Shown one piece after another: positions 1-7,073 of a DNA stretch of 8,446 nt. Each line of letters begins with the position of its first letter. Position 1 is the stretch's first letter. The notes under the pieces are model-generated. The model was not told where the DNA came from. It did not search any database and saw only the letters and a list, made by a program, of their open reading frames with translations. A program made the translations under genes and the position numbers. This DNA is from Anaerolineae bacterium (lineage in GTDB: Bacteria; Chloroflexota; Anaerolineae; JAAYZQ01). The stretch covers positions 1-8,446 of the forward strand of contig JAFGOG010000422.1 of assembly GCA_016926595.1 (NCBI GenBank), given 5' to 3'.

Positions 1-1706
1 AGGGTCAGGTATTCCCCCTCGGGCAGGCCGTCCAGGGCCAGGTGGGCGCGGGCATAGTCGGGCGTGGGTTTCTCGGCAAACTCGTCGACATTCAACAGCC
101 GTCCCTCTTCGATCCACTGCCCGGTCACCGTTCCGAACTTGACGATCTCTGCCTCTGGTGTGCGGCGCAAGCCCACGACGCTGACCCCGGAGCGGTTATA
201 CGCCTCGACGAGCTGCCGGGCGCACGGTTTCTTGTTTTCCGAGCGATACAGGTGATCGCCCAGCATCAGCAGAAAAGGCTCTTCGCCCACCGCCTCGCGG
301 GCCAGGTATACAGCGTGGCCAAAGCCTTCCTGCGCTGGCTGGGTCACGAACGACAGACGGCGACCGATTTCCAGGATGCGCTGGGCATAGGTCTGCAGGT
401 GGAGCGGCAGCTTGTCATAATTTTCGGGGGTGATCTGGGCCAGGAAAAATGAGCGAAAGCTTTCCAGGTCTTCAGGCTGGACGACGACGATCACCTCTTC
501 GACGCCGGCCCGCAGCGCCTCTTCGACGATCAGCAGCAGGGCCGGCTTGGCTATCCCGTCGTGGTCGATGATGGGAAAGAGCTCTTTCTTGACTGCCTTG
601 GTGGCGGGGAAGAGCCGGGTGCCAAAGCCGGCCGCCGGGATGACCGCCTTGCGCACGGCATGACTGGCCCGTACAGTGAGCTTCAAGCACGACATCCCCA
701 GGTCGCGCTCGACGATCTCGACCAGGGTGTGCTGGTCGGCCTCGCTGCGGGCCACGAGCTGGGCGGCGCCGTCCCCCTGCGAGCCGATGCCCTTGCCGCC
801 CCAGATGTGCGGCGCGAGCGGTTCGTAGCCCAGGACCCGGTGCAGTACCGGGGCGGCGAGCTGCTCTGGGCAGGCGGGGAGGGCGTAGCGGTCAAAAGCG
901 GCCTGCGCTTCGGTCATCAGCGCCCCCAGCCGCTCGGCGTCTCCCTCCTGAAGCGCTTCGACAGCTTGGCGGACGATCCGGCGGTTGCTCGGCCCCAACA
1001 GCTCGTGGACGCCCTTCTGGATCTGGCTCGCGGCGAACGGATAGCAGCGGTTCAGGCAGCGGAGGATGGCCATTGTGTCCTTGTCGGCGTGCAGATCGAC
1101 AATGACCAGGTGTATATCCTGGCCGGCGTGCAGCTCGGCCGCGTCCAGGTGATCGCCGTCAAAGGTCATCAGCACCGGACGGCCGCCAAAAGCGCAGCCT
1201 TGGTCCATGCGGCCACATCGCGACGGGGTAGTGATCTCGCCCTGGTAGGCCAGCTCCATCTCGTCGCGGATCGTCAGCTTCATGTCGTACAGCCGGTTAA
1301 AAGCCCGCGCCACCAGGACACAGATCGCCGCGCTAGACGACAGCCCTTTCCTGATCGGCAGATCGGTCCGGTAGTTGTCGATCACCAGGCCCTGCACCGG
1401 GTAGTGGGCCACGACATGGTAGGCCACCCCGGCGATATAGCTCCAAAAACCGCCCTGCTGAGCCTCCGCCAGCAGCACGTCAGGTCTCATGGGCAGCTCA
1501 TAGGGACCCAGCCGCTCGCCGTCGGGTGTGGTCGCGGTCAGCACCAGCGAGGTAGGATGGGGCTCGACGTCGGCATAGATGCCCTGGTCGGTGCCGCAGA
1601 TGAGGGTGTACCCCTTTTCCAGTTCCTGGTTGGTGCGCCGGTAGCCGCCGGCCCAGTCAGAGTGTTCGCCAAACAGGCAGATGCGGCCAGGGACAAAGAG
1701 TTTCAC
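1..1706 (-). CDS. Bifunctional GHMP sugar kinase / GalU-like nucleotidyltransferase (partial, C-terminus off window)
   Basis: One uninterrupted frame of 568 visible residues holds two enzymes. Residues 1-345 are a galactokinase-like GHMP kinase: motif 1 PGRICLFGEHSDWAGG (6-21), the phosphate-binding PIRKGLSSSAA (117-127), a CGRMDQ segment (164-169) where galactokinases carry their catalytic Asp (here D168), and a glycine-rich GGKGIGSQGDG motif (303-313). Residues 352 onward are a UTP-glucose-1-phosphate uridylyltransferase-like domain: IPAAGFGTRLFPATKAVKKE (356-375), AKPALLLIVEEA (386-397), GFGHAV (461-466), LGDHLY (482-487) and FAEKP (543-547). About 217 residues of the second domain are visible, so perhaps a quarter is missing. 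The GTG start at 1706 has GAGG eight bases upstream, and an in-frame stop lies 36 bases before it. By family knowledge the kinase makes a sugar-1-phosphate and the second domain an NDP-sugar. The sugar is not determinable here; galactose, arabinose, fucose or a uronic acid are all possible. It is the last visible gene of the minus-strand operon. Confidence 0.9.
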   Translation of the reverse strand, partial: MKLFVPGRICLFGEHSDWAGGYRRTNQELEKGYTLICGTDQGIYADVEPHPTSLVLTATTPDGERLGPYELPMRPDVLLAEAQQGGFWSYIAGVAYHVVAHYPVQGLVIDNYRTDLPIRKGLSSSAAICVLVARAFNRLYDMKLTIRDEMELAYQGEITTPSRCGRMDQGCAFGGRPVLMTFDGDHLDAAELHAGQDIHLVIVDLHADKDTMAILRCLNRCYPFAASQIQKGVHELLGPSNRRIVRQAVEALQEGDAERLGALMTEAQAAFDRYALPACPEQLAAPVLHRVLGYEPLAPHIWGGKGIGSQGDGAAQLVARSEADQHTLVEIVERDLGMSCLKLTVRASHAVRKAVIPAAGFGTRLFPATKAVKKELFPIIDHDGIAKPALLLIVEEALRAGVEEVIVVVQPEDLESFRSFFLAQITPENYDKLPLHLQTYAQRILEIGRRLSFVTQPAQEGFGHAVYLAREAVGEEPFLLMLGDHLYRSENKKPCARQLVEAYNRSGVSVVGLRRTPEAEIVKFGTVTGQWIEEGRLLNVDEFAEKPTPDYARAHLALDGLPEGEYLT

Positions 1707-1754
1707 GTGTCTTGCCTCGTAATCTTTTTGTGGATTTTACCTTTTCTCACGCGA

Positions 1755-2204
1755 TCATCCTGCTTCCGCGTCCGGCGCCAATGCTTCTGGATCGTACTTT
1801 CCCCATTTCACGTCGACGGTAAGGGCCAGGCGCAGCGCGTCCTCCAGGTCCGATTTTTCCAGCGCCTTCTGGATGACAGCTTGGCGCGAGGCATCGGCGC
1901 CGGTCTTGGGAGCCGGCGCGCCGGGCGCCACGCTCACGATCCGCACCTCGCGGATGTCGTCCTGGTTGTAGCCTATCAAACTGCCGGGGCGCTGTCCCAG
2001 CAGCGCTCTTCCCAGTGGGGTGCCAGCGCCGAGAAACCCTCGGCCGAAATCGGCCTGCTTGTCCGGTACGACGACCAGCGCCAGGCGTTCACCGGCGCCT
2101 GACTCGTCGATCAGCTCCACCTCAACACTGGCGCCCATTGTCACTTGGGGCGTAGTGTCGGCCTCTTCCTCTTCTTCGCCGTCAAACCAGGGCGGCAAGC
2201 TCAT
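1755..2204 (-). CDS. Small GreA/GreB C-terminal-domain protein
   Basis: A 149-residue protein with an acidic N-terminus (residues 8-16, DGEEEEEAD) followed by a region that reads like the C-terminal FKBP-like domain of transcription elongation factors GreA/GreB: VEVELIDESGAGERLALVVV (27-46) and the conserved GTPLGRALLGQRPGS segment (61-75), then EVRIVSV (86-92). The N-terminal coiled coil of true Gre factors, which carries the RNA-cleavage-stimulating acidic tip, is absent. It is therefore more likely an RNA-polymerase-binding regulator in the style of Rnk than a cleavage factor; this is inference. A tail of about 55 residues (95-149) is not explained by the domain. The ATG lies seven bases after the stop of the upstream MFS gene. 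An AGAGG abuts it with no spacing, so translation is probably coupled. The next gene starts 48 bases after its stop. Confidence 0.72.
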   Translation of the reverse strand: MSLPPWFDGEEEEEADTTPQVTMGASVEVELIDESGAGERLALVVVPDKQADFGRGFLGAGTPLGRALLGQRPGSLIGYNQDDIREVRIVSVAPGAPAPKTGADASRQAVIQKALEKSDLEDALRLALTVDVKWGKYDPEALAPDAEAG

Positions 2205-2211
2205 CCTCTGA

Positions 2212-3387
2212 TCACTGTCCGCAGCCCGCCGGCTGCTTCTGTCGAGCCTGGAACCACAACACTATCAGGAACTGCAAAGCAAACAGGGCTGTGCACAGCC
2301 CATATACCCCGGTCAGCGTCAGCCGGGGCAGCAGGGCATAGGCCACTGGCGGCCCAATGGCGCTGCCCAGGTCGCCGGTGGTGTGCAAAAGGCCGATGGC
2401 CCGCCCCCGCTGCTCCTGGCTCACCAGGTCGCCGGTGAGCGCCGTAGTTAGGGTCTGTATCCCTCCACTGGCCACGGCGGCCAGGGCCATGCCAGCCAGG
2501 ATGGCGGCTGGGGCCGGCTGGGCGGTGAGAGCCATGCCCGCCGCTCCGATGGCCAGCGCCCAGGCCGATACCTGCCAGCGGCTGCCCAGCCGGTCGGAAG
2601 CTGCCCCGGCCACCGGAGCAGCCAGCATGCTGAGCGACGTCCGGCCGGCGGTGAGCAGCCCGGTCAGCGTCGCCACACCCAGCAGCGCCCCGGCTGAGCC
2701 AAGTCGATCCTGCACCAGCAGTCCCATGGTCGCCATCAAAACGCCGGCGATGACAAAGCGGTTTGCTGCCTGCAAGGAAGCGGCAAGCCACAGGCGGCGA
2801 TTGGCAACCAGCTTGGGGCCGTCCCACTTGGGATGAAGGACGGCGTCGCTGTGGCGCATTCCGCGCGTCTCTGGCAGCCAGATCCAGGCCGCCAGCCCAC
2901 CCAGCGCCGTCAAGCCTGCGGCGATCCACATGGTGGCGTTGTAACCGATCCGATCGGTGAGTACCCCGCCGGCCAAGGCGCCAAACCCTGCGCCTAGAAA
3001 GAACCAGATCTGATATAGACCGGTCAGGCGCCCTCGATCCTGGCTGGTCGTGACGTCCAGGATAACCGTCGCCCCGCCGATCCAGATGCCCGACCAGGCC
3101 AGCCCCCACAGCACTCGCCCGACCATGAGCGGCCAAAAGCCGCGGGTGGCGGCGTACAGTGCCGTGGACAGCGCGCCGACGAGCAGCGACGGCACAAACA
3201 GCCAGCGCCGCGGCCAGCGGTCGTAGGCCAGCCCAGCCGGGCCGTTGGTCAGCAGGCGTGTCGCCCGGTTCACGCCCAGGATGGCACCCACACTCGCCAG
3301 TGAGATACCGGCCTCGGCGGTATGGGTGGGCAGCACGACATACAGCGTAGCGTCGCCCATCAGCGACAGGGCGGTGCCCAGGCCCAA
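2212..3387 (-). CDS. Major facilitator superfamily transporter
   Basis: A hydrophobic protein of at least 391 residues with the layout of an MFS permease. A motif-A-like loop GLAYDRWPRR follows the second membrane segment, a weaker GGVLTDRIGYN lies later in the N-terminal half, and the equivalent loop APVAGAASDRLGSRW opens the C-terminal half. A polar central loop (roughly residues 173-195) separates the halves. The family exports or imports small solutes by proton antiport or symport; the substrate cannot be read from sequence, though the motif-A pattern resembles drug or metabolite exporters. The start is unclear. The only NTG codon near the expected N-terminus is TTG at 3387, which has no ribosome binding site. 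The frame continues upstream without a stop to 3456, and a good AGGAGG at 3431-3436 sits just before a GTC codon at 3424-3426. A start there would add 13 residues that extend membrane segment 1. It is followed closely by the Gre-like gene. Confidence 0.9.
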   Translation of the reverse strand: MGLGTALSLMGDATLYVVLPTHTAEAGISLASVGAILGVNRATRLLTNGPAGLAYDRWPRRWLFVPSLLVGALSTALYAATRGFWPLMVGRVLWGLAWSGIWIGGATVILDVTTSQDRGRLTGLYQIWFFLGAGFGALAGGVLTDRIGYNATMWIAAGLTALGGLAAWIWLPETRGMRHSDAVLHPKWDGPKLVANRRLWLAASLQAANRFVIAGVLMATMGLLVQDRLGSAGALLGVATLTGLLTAGRTSLSMLAAPVAGAASDRLGSRWQVSAWALAIGAAGMALTAQPAPAAILAGMALAAVASGGIQTLTTALTGDLVSQEQRGRAIGLLHTTGDLGSAIGPPVAYALLPRLTLTGVYGLCTALFALQFLIVLWFQARQKQPAGCGQ

Positions 3388-3430
3388 AGGAACGACTATT
3401 CGGGCGGTTAAAGTTCTTTGGTCGACGTTG

Positions 3431-3436
3431 CCTCCT
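3431..3436 (-). promoter_or_regulatory. Ribosome binding site implying a longer MFS gene
   Basis: AGGAGG on the minus strand is the only strong Shine-Dalgarno sequence ahead of the MFS gene. The in-frame codon four bases downstream is GTC (3424-3426), not a standard initiator. The annotated TTG lies more than 40 bases away, too far to be served by this site. Confidence 0.5.
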
Positions 3437-3469
3437 GGCAGCGGCCTTGGCAGGGCTCAGCGCCGCCGA

Positions 3470-4111
3470 TTACTCCACCTGAAGGATAACCACTTTCCCG
3501 CTGTACAGCTCTGAAAAATGCTGGCCGTCCCCTGCGGTGCCGATGCCGGCCCCGTAGTGCATCGGCACGGCGATCTGCGGCTTGATGGTGCGCGCCGCTG
3601 CCGCCGCCTCCTCGGCGGTCATGACATAGGTGCCGCTCACCGGCAGGAGCGCCACGTCACAGGCGATATCGCCCATCTCTGGGATCTGATCGGTGTCGCC
3701 GGCAAAGTAAAGCCGCACTCCTCCCACCGTAACGATATAGCCGACGTGCCCGGCGTCCTTGGGATGGAACGGGACGCCGGGAGAGCGGAACTTGGTCAGG
3801 TTGTAGGCCGGCACGGCCTCTATCTCTACGCCGGCCGCAGTCAGCCGGTCGCCGGGCTTTACTGCCCGCGCTCCAGGCAGCTTGGCTGCCGCGCTGCTGT
3901 TTGCGATCACGGTCGTCTTGGGCCCGCGGACCCGCTCTACGTCTTCTGGCGAGCAATGATCGAAATGATCGTGGCTGACCAGCACCAGATCGGCCGGCAC
4001 CTGCTGGCCCTGCAATTTCCATGGGTCAAAGTAGATCACCGGCGGCCCATCCAGGCGGAAACTGTCGTGGCCCAGCCAATGCAGCTTGTCCACCAATTCC
4101 TCTGGCTTCAT
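3470..4111 (-). CDS. Metallo-beta-lactamase-fold metal-dependent hydrolase (UlaG/UPF0173-like)
   Basis: A 213-residue protein opening with LHWLGHDSFRL (10-20), typical of the UPF0173/UlaG-like branch of the metallo-beta-lactamase superfamily. The metal-binding set is complete: the HxHxDH motif in SHDHFDH (H47, H49, D51, H52), H122 in GHVGY, D139 in AGDTD and H185 in PMHYG. Its length is close to that usual for the family (about 210-230). Members are cytosolic hydrolases; a few act on lactones or phosphodiester-like bonds, most are uncharacterised, and no substrate is claimed here. The ATG at 4111 has AGGAGG 11 bases upstream (4123-4128), slightly long but with no better alternative. It lies 43 bases after the epimerase-like gene and ahead of the MFS gene, all on the same strand, so co-transcription is likely. 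Confidence 0.9.
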   Translation of the reverse strand: MKPEELVDKLHWLGHDSFRLDGPPVIYFDPWKLQGQQVPADLVLVSHDHFDHCSPEDVERVRGPKTTVIANSSAAAKLPGARAVKPGDRLTAAGVEIEAVPAYNLTKFRSPGVPFHPKDAGHVGYIVTVGGVRLYFAGDTDQIPEMGDIACDVALLPVSGTYVMTAEEAAAAARTIKPQIAVPMHYGAGIGTAGDGQHFSELYSGKVVILQVE

Positions 4112-4154
4112 CGCAACACTTCCCTCCTAAGTTTTTCACTGCTTTGAAACTCGC

Positions 4155-5219
4155 TCATAGCTCAACTGTACAGCCCAACCCCGGCACGTCTCGGGAGACG
4201 AGCCAGCCATCCTCCAGGAAAAAGCCGGGGTTGGTCGGGTCGTCGATCAGGTCGAAATGCCCATCCAGGTCGGCATAGCGTACGTTGGGGCTGGCCAGGG
4301 CCAGGCCCAGTCCGGCGGCGATGAGCAGCGCCGGCTCGTTGAGACAGCCGACCATGGTCGCCATCTTGGCGGCGCGGGCGATCGCGTCCACATGGCGGGC
4401 GCAGTGCAGGCCGCCGCAGGTGGCCAGCTTGACGCTCATGCCGTGCGCGGCGCGGCGGCTGGCAATCTCTAGCGCCGAAGGCGGCCCGGTGACGCTCTCG
4501 TCGGCCAGGATTGGCACCGGGCTGTAGCGTGTCACTTCGCGCAGGGCTTTCAGGTCGGCGGCCTGGGTGGGCTGCTCCAGCATCTCGATCTGCCCATCCA
4601 GGGCCCGGGTCACGTCCAGCGCCTGTTGGATGGTATAACCCTGGTCGGCGTCGAGGCGGAGTGTAACGCCCGGCAGGGCGTCGTGGACCGCGTGCACGCG
4701 GCGGACATCTTCCTCAGGGTCGAGGCCGCCCTTGAGCTTGAGGATTCGAAACCCTTGGCGGACCCGGCTGCGGGCCATTTCTACGGTCTCTTTGACCGGC
4801 GCCAGGCTGAGCGTGATCGAGGTCTGAATCCGGTGGCGGTAGCCACCCAGCAGGCGATGGAGCGGCAGGCCGGCTGCCAGGCCCAGGAGATCGTAAAAGG
4901 CGATGTCGAAAGCGCAGCGGGCCGACGGAACGCCTTCGGTCAGCGGCGCCAGCTCGGCCAGGGCGAACTCGGTGTTCAGTGGGTTGATGTCGCGGGCGCG
5001 GTCGGCGCAGGCCTGGCAGGCGCGGGTGACCTGCTCCAGGGTCTCGCCGGTGAGGGCCGGATCAAAGGCGGCGCATCCCCAGGCTACCAGGCCCTGGCGG
5101 GTATCGACGCGGACGAATACGGCCGGCACGCGCTCCATTGCTGCCCGGTAGCGAAGCGTCCGGTACGGCAGGCGCAACCCCAGCTCAACAGGGACAACCT
5201 CGACGTGCGTTATCTGCAC
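4155..5219 (-). CDS. Enolase-superfamily enzyme, dipeptide epimerase-like (mandelate racemase/muconate lactonizing family)
   Basis: A 354-residue protein with a full enolase-superfamily active site: the KxK motif (K161, K163 in LKLKGG), metal ligands D190 (RLDADQGY), E215 (EQPT) and D240 (ADES), and the opposite base K264 in SVKLATCGG. Near the C-terminus, ADLDGH places D317 and D319 in the Asp-x-Asp pattern that in L-Ala-D/L-Glu epimerases binds the substrate's amino group. Spacing and length match the dipeptide epimerase subgroup, so epimerisation of a dipeptide, possibly a murein fragment, is the best guess. Muconate cycloisomerase or o-succinylbenzoate synthase relatives are less likely alternatives. 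The frame is open upstream to 5387, but the GTG at 5219 is chosen because GGAGGT lies five bases before it, a promoter sits at 5278-5306, and homology-like sequence begins here. It is the first gene of the probable five-gene operon. Confidence 0.87.
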   Translation of the reverse strand: MQITHVEVVPVELGLRLPYRTLRYRAAMERVPAVFVRVDTRQGLVAWGCAAFDPALTGETLEQVTRACQACADRARDINPLNTEFALAELAPLTEGVPSARCAFDIAFYDLLGLAAGLPLHRLLGGYRHRIQTSITLSLAPVKETVEMARSRVRQGFRILKLKGGLDPEEDVRRVHAVHDALPGVTLRLDADQGYTIQQALDVTRALDGQIEMLEQPTQAADLKALREVTRYSPVPILADESVTGPPSALEIASRRAAHGMSVKLATCGGLHCARHVDAIARAAKMATMVGCLNEPALLIAAGLGLALASPNVRYADLDGHFDLIDDPTNPGFFLEDGWLVSRDVPGLGCTVEL

Positions 5220-5224
5220 TTGGC

Positions 5225-5230
5225 ACCTCC
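5225..5230 (-). promoter_or_regulatory. Ribosome binding site fixing the epimerase start
   Basis: GGAGGT on the minus strand with a five-base gap to GTG 5219. It decides against the longer open frame that would begin inside the 3' end of queG. Confidence 0.7.
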
Positions 5231-5277
5231 CTCGCTGAAAGCGGCAAGCTCCAAACTCGGCACGCGACCTCCCGGTA

Positions 5278-5306
5278 ATTATAGCCTGCTTTGGCTGAAA
5301 GAGCAA
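5278..5306 (-). promoter_or_regulatory. Sigma-70-type promoter for the epimerase-led operon
   Basis: On the minus strand a perfect TATAAT (5278-5283) is preceded by TTGCTC (5301-5306) with 17 bases between them. Transcription would begin near 5271 and leave a leader of about 50 bases before the GTG at 5219. The site lies in the only sizeable gap between queG and the epimerase-like gene, which supports separate transcription of the downstream genes. Confidence 0.6.
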
Positions 5307-5341
5307 CTTGGGGGCGGCGGCCCTGCGGTAAGGGCGGAAAG

Positions 5342-6505
5342 TTACCATAAATCGAGCATGGCGGCCTTGAGCTCCTCTTGGACCCACTCGTCACCCTCGA
5401 CGATCGACGCTTGCTTCAAACTGTGGCAGGCTTGGGCGGTGGCGATGCGGCCGAGCGCCCAGGCCGCATGGCCGCGAACCAGCGGCTCGGGATCGCGCAG
5501 GGCGTTGGTCAGGGCCGGAACCGCGGCCGGGTCGCCCCAATTGCCCAGGGCCACAGCCACGTTCCTCAGCAGGCCGCGCCGCCTGGCTCGCGTCACGGGA
5601 CTGCCGGATAGCTTTCGCCAGCCCGCGTCGTCCAGGGCCATGAGGTCGAGCAGCAAGGGCGCAGCAAGGCCGGGCCTTGGCTGAAAAGCCGCCTCGGCCG
5701 TAGGCCGGGCGAATCGCCGGTTCCAGGGGCACACCTCCTGGCAGATGTCGCAGCCAAAGATCCGGTTGCCGATCAACGGCCGTAGCTGGCGAGGGATTGG
5801 ACCTTTTAGCTCGATGGTCAGGTAAGAGATACAACGCCGGGCGTCGACGGTATACGGGGCGACCAGGGCGCCGGTTGGACAATTGTCCAGGCAGCGGGTG
5901 CAGTTTCCGCAGCTCCCGCTGGTTACGGCCTGTCCCCGCCCGGCGTCCGTCGAGATCGCGGCTGCTGCCGGGAGCTCCAGGGTAAGCAGCAGCTCGCCCA
6001 GTAACAACCAGGAGCCCAGTTGTGGGTGGATCAGGTTGGTGTTCTTGCCGATAAACCCCAGCCCGGCGCCAGCGGCAAGCTCCCGTTCCAAGATCGGCCC
6101 GGTGTCCGCATAGGCGCGGTAGGCGACAGGCTGGCCTGCCTCGGCCTGGATAAAGGCGCCCAACTGCTGGAGGCGGGAGATGAACAGGTCGTGGTAGTCG
6201 TCGCCCCAGGCATAACTGGCGATGGCGCCCCGCGACGGATCAGCACGGTGGTCAGGGGTTGGAACGACGGAATGGTAGTTGGCGCCCACCACTGCCACCG
6301 ACTGGACGCCCGGCAGGAGGAGCGATAGATCCATGCGCTTGGCGACCGCGTCCGGGCGGGCCAGGTAGGCCATCTGGCCATGATAGCCACCCGCCAACCA
6401 GGCTGCGTAGCGGCTGGCGCCGGTCAGCCGGTCGGCTGGCGCGATGCCAGCCAGGTCAAACCCCAGCTCGTGGGCGCGCAAGACGATCCGATCGGCCAGT
6501 CCCAT
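5342..6505 (-). CDS. queG: Epoxyqueuosine reductase QueG
   Basis: A 387-residue protein that converts epoxyqueuosine to queuosine in tRNA, the last step of queuosine biosynthesis, using a cobalamin cofactor and two [4Fe-4S] clusters. The catalytic Asp region reads AYADTGPILER with D134 in the position known for QueG. The first ferredoxin-like motif is CGNCTRCLDNCP (C199, C202, C205, C209) and the second is CDICQEVCPW (C252, C255, C259), with C225 in RRCISYLT between them. IGNRIFG precedes the second motif. Residues about 310-360 form PBS-lyase HEAT-like repeats (PAAVPALTNALRD, VRGHAAWALGRI), normal for the family. The ATG at 6505 starts the recognisable domain; a TTG at 6556 would overlap scpB by 44 bases and has no ribosome binding site. 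The ATG lies seven bases after the scpB stop without a clear Shine-Dalgarno sequence, pointing to coupled translation. Confidence 0.97.
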   Translation of the reverse strand: MGLADRIVLRAHELGFDLAGIAPADRLTGASRYAAWLAGGYHGQMAYLARPDAVAKRMDLSLLLPGVQSVAVVGANYHSVVPTPDHRADPSRGAIASYAWGDDYHDLFISRLQQLGAFIQAEAGQPVAYRAYADTGPILERELAAGAGLGFIGKNTNLIHPQLGSWLLLGELLLTLELPAAAAISTDAGRGQAVTSGSCGNCTRCLDNCPTGALVAPYTVDARRCISYLTIELKGPIPRQLRPLIGNRIFGCDICQEVCPWNRRFARPTAEAAFQPRPGLAAPLLLDLMALDDAGWRKLSGSPVTRARRRGLLRNVAVALGNWGDPAAVPALTNALRDPEPLVRGHAAWALGRIATAQACHSLKQASIVEGDEWVQEELKAAMLDLW

Positions 6506-6512
6506 GCCAGGT

Positions 6513-7064
6513 CTAGCCAGAAAGCTGTCCCTCGCCCAGGGGAGGTAGCTGCTCAAGGCCGGTCAGTCCGAAATGCTGTAGGAATTCAAAAGTCGTGCCA
6601 TAGACGATGGGCCGGCCGGCTTTGTCCAGCCTGCCCTGTTCCTCGATCAAGCCCCGGTTGATCAGGGTGCGCAGCACGCTGTCGGAATTGACGCCGCGCA
6701 CCGCTTCAAGGTCGGCGCGGGTTACCGGTTGGCGGTAGGCGATGACGGCCAGGGTCTCCAGCGCCGCTGGCGACAGCTTGCCGGTGAGCTCCAGGCCGAG
6801 AAAGCGCCGCACATAATCGGCCGACTCGGGCGCGGTGACCATCTGCACCTGCCGCCCATGGCGCTGCAGCCGCAGTCCGCGCCGATCATATTCCTGGCTC
6901 AGTCTGCTGAGAGCGTTTTCCACTTCCCCAAGGTCGATCTCCAGGACAGCGGCCAGGCGCTCGACGCTAACCGCTTCCTGGGCGACAAAAAGGAGGTTTT
7001 CGACGATGGCGTCAACCGGCAATGGCGGCCCGCTGCCATCCTGTTCTGTCAATTCATCGTCCAT
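6513..7064 (-). CDS. scpB: Segregation and condensation protein B (ScpB)
   Basis: A 183-residue kleisin-associated protein of the SMC-ScpA-ScpB condensin, which organises and separates newly replicated chromosomes. Two winged-helix domains are visible: the first at about 16-90 (AIVENLLFVAQEAVSVERLA), the second at about 97-165 with the highly conserved LSPAALETLAVIAYRQPVTR (97-116), GVNSDSVLRTLINRGLI (124-140) and GRPIVYGTT (150-158). The length is typical. The ATG at 7064 is the first possible start, since a TGA lies in frame two codons before it. The nearest purine-rich sequence, AAGGG, is about 13 bases away, so the ribosome binding site is weak. scpA, the usual upstream partner, is not adjacent: a divergent gene lies there instead. 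queG follows with a seven-base gap. Confidence 0.96.
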   Translation of the reverse strand: MDDELTEQDGSGPPLPVDAIVENLLFVAQEAVSVERLAAVLEIDLGEVENALSRLSQEYDRRGLRLQRHGRQVQMVTAPESADYVRRFLGLELTGKLSPAALETLAVIAYRQPVTRADLEAVRGVNSDSVLRTLINRGLIEEQGRLDKAGRPIVYGTTFEFLQHFGLTGLEQLPPLGEGQLSG

Positions 7065-7073
7065 CGTTCACAA

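Noticed and set aside
1733..1738. TAAAAT as a -10 element for the kinase-nucleotidyltransferase gene
   Set aside because: No acceptable -35 sequence lies 16-18 bases upstream, and the AT-rich gap is short; transcription from the operon promoter explains expression adequately.
561..2102. A 513-residue plus-strand open frame
   Set aside because: It is antisense to the kinase-nucleotidyltransferase and Gre-like genes, both of which have clear family motifs. Long shadow frames are common in GC-rich DNA, and this one shows no recognisable domain or ribosome binding site.
2201..3136. A 311-residue minus-strand frame overlapping the MFS gene
   Set aside because: It is rich in Arg, Gly and His with no membrane segments, typical of a frame-shifted reading of a GC-rich gene. 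The MFS frame has motif A in both halves.
5320..5335. Hairpin GCCCT/AGGGC after the queG stop as a terminator
   Set aside because: The stem is only five base pairs with a six-base loop, and no T-run follows on either strand.
5220..5387. N-terminal extension of the epimerase-like gene to 5387
   Set aside because: It overlaps the queG end, crosses the predicted promoter and lacks family-like sequence.
4626..5684. A 352-residue plus-strand open frame
   Set aside because: It lies opposite the epimerase-like gene and the end of queG, whose active-site residues are intact, and it has no domain of its own.
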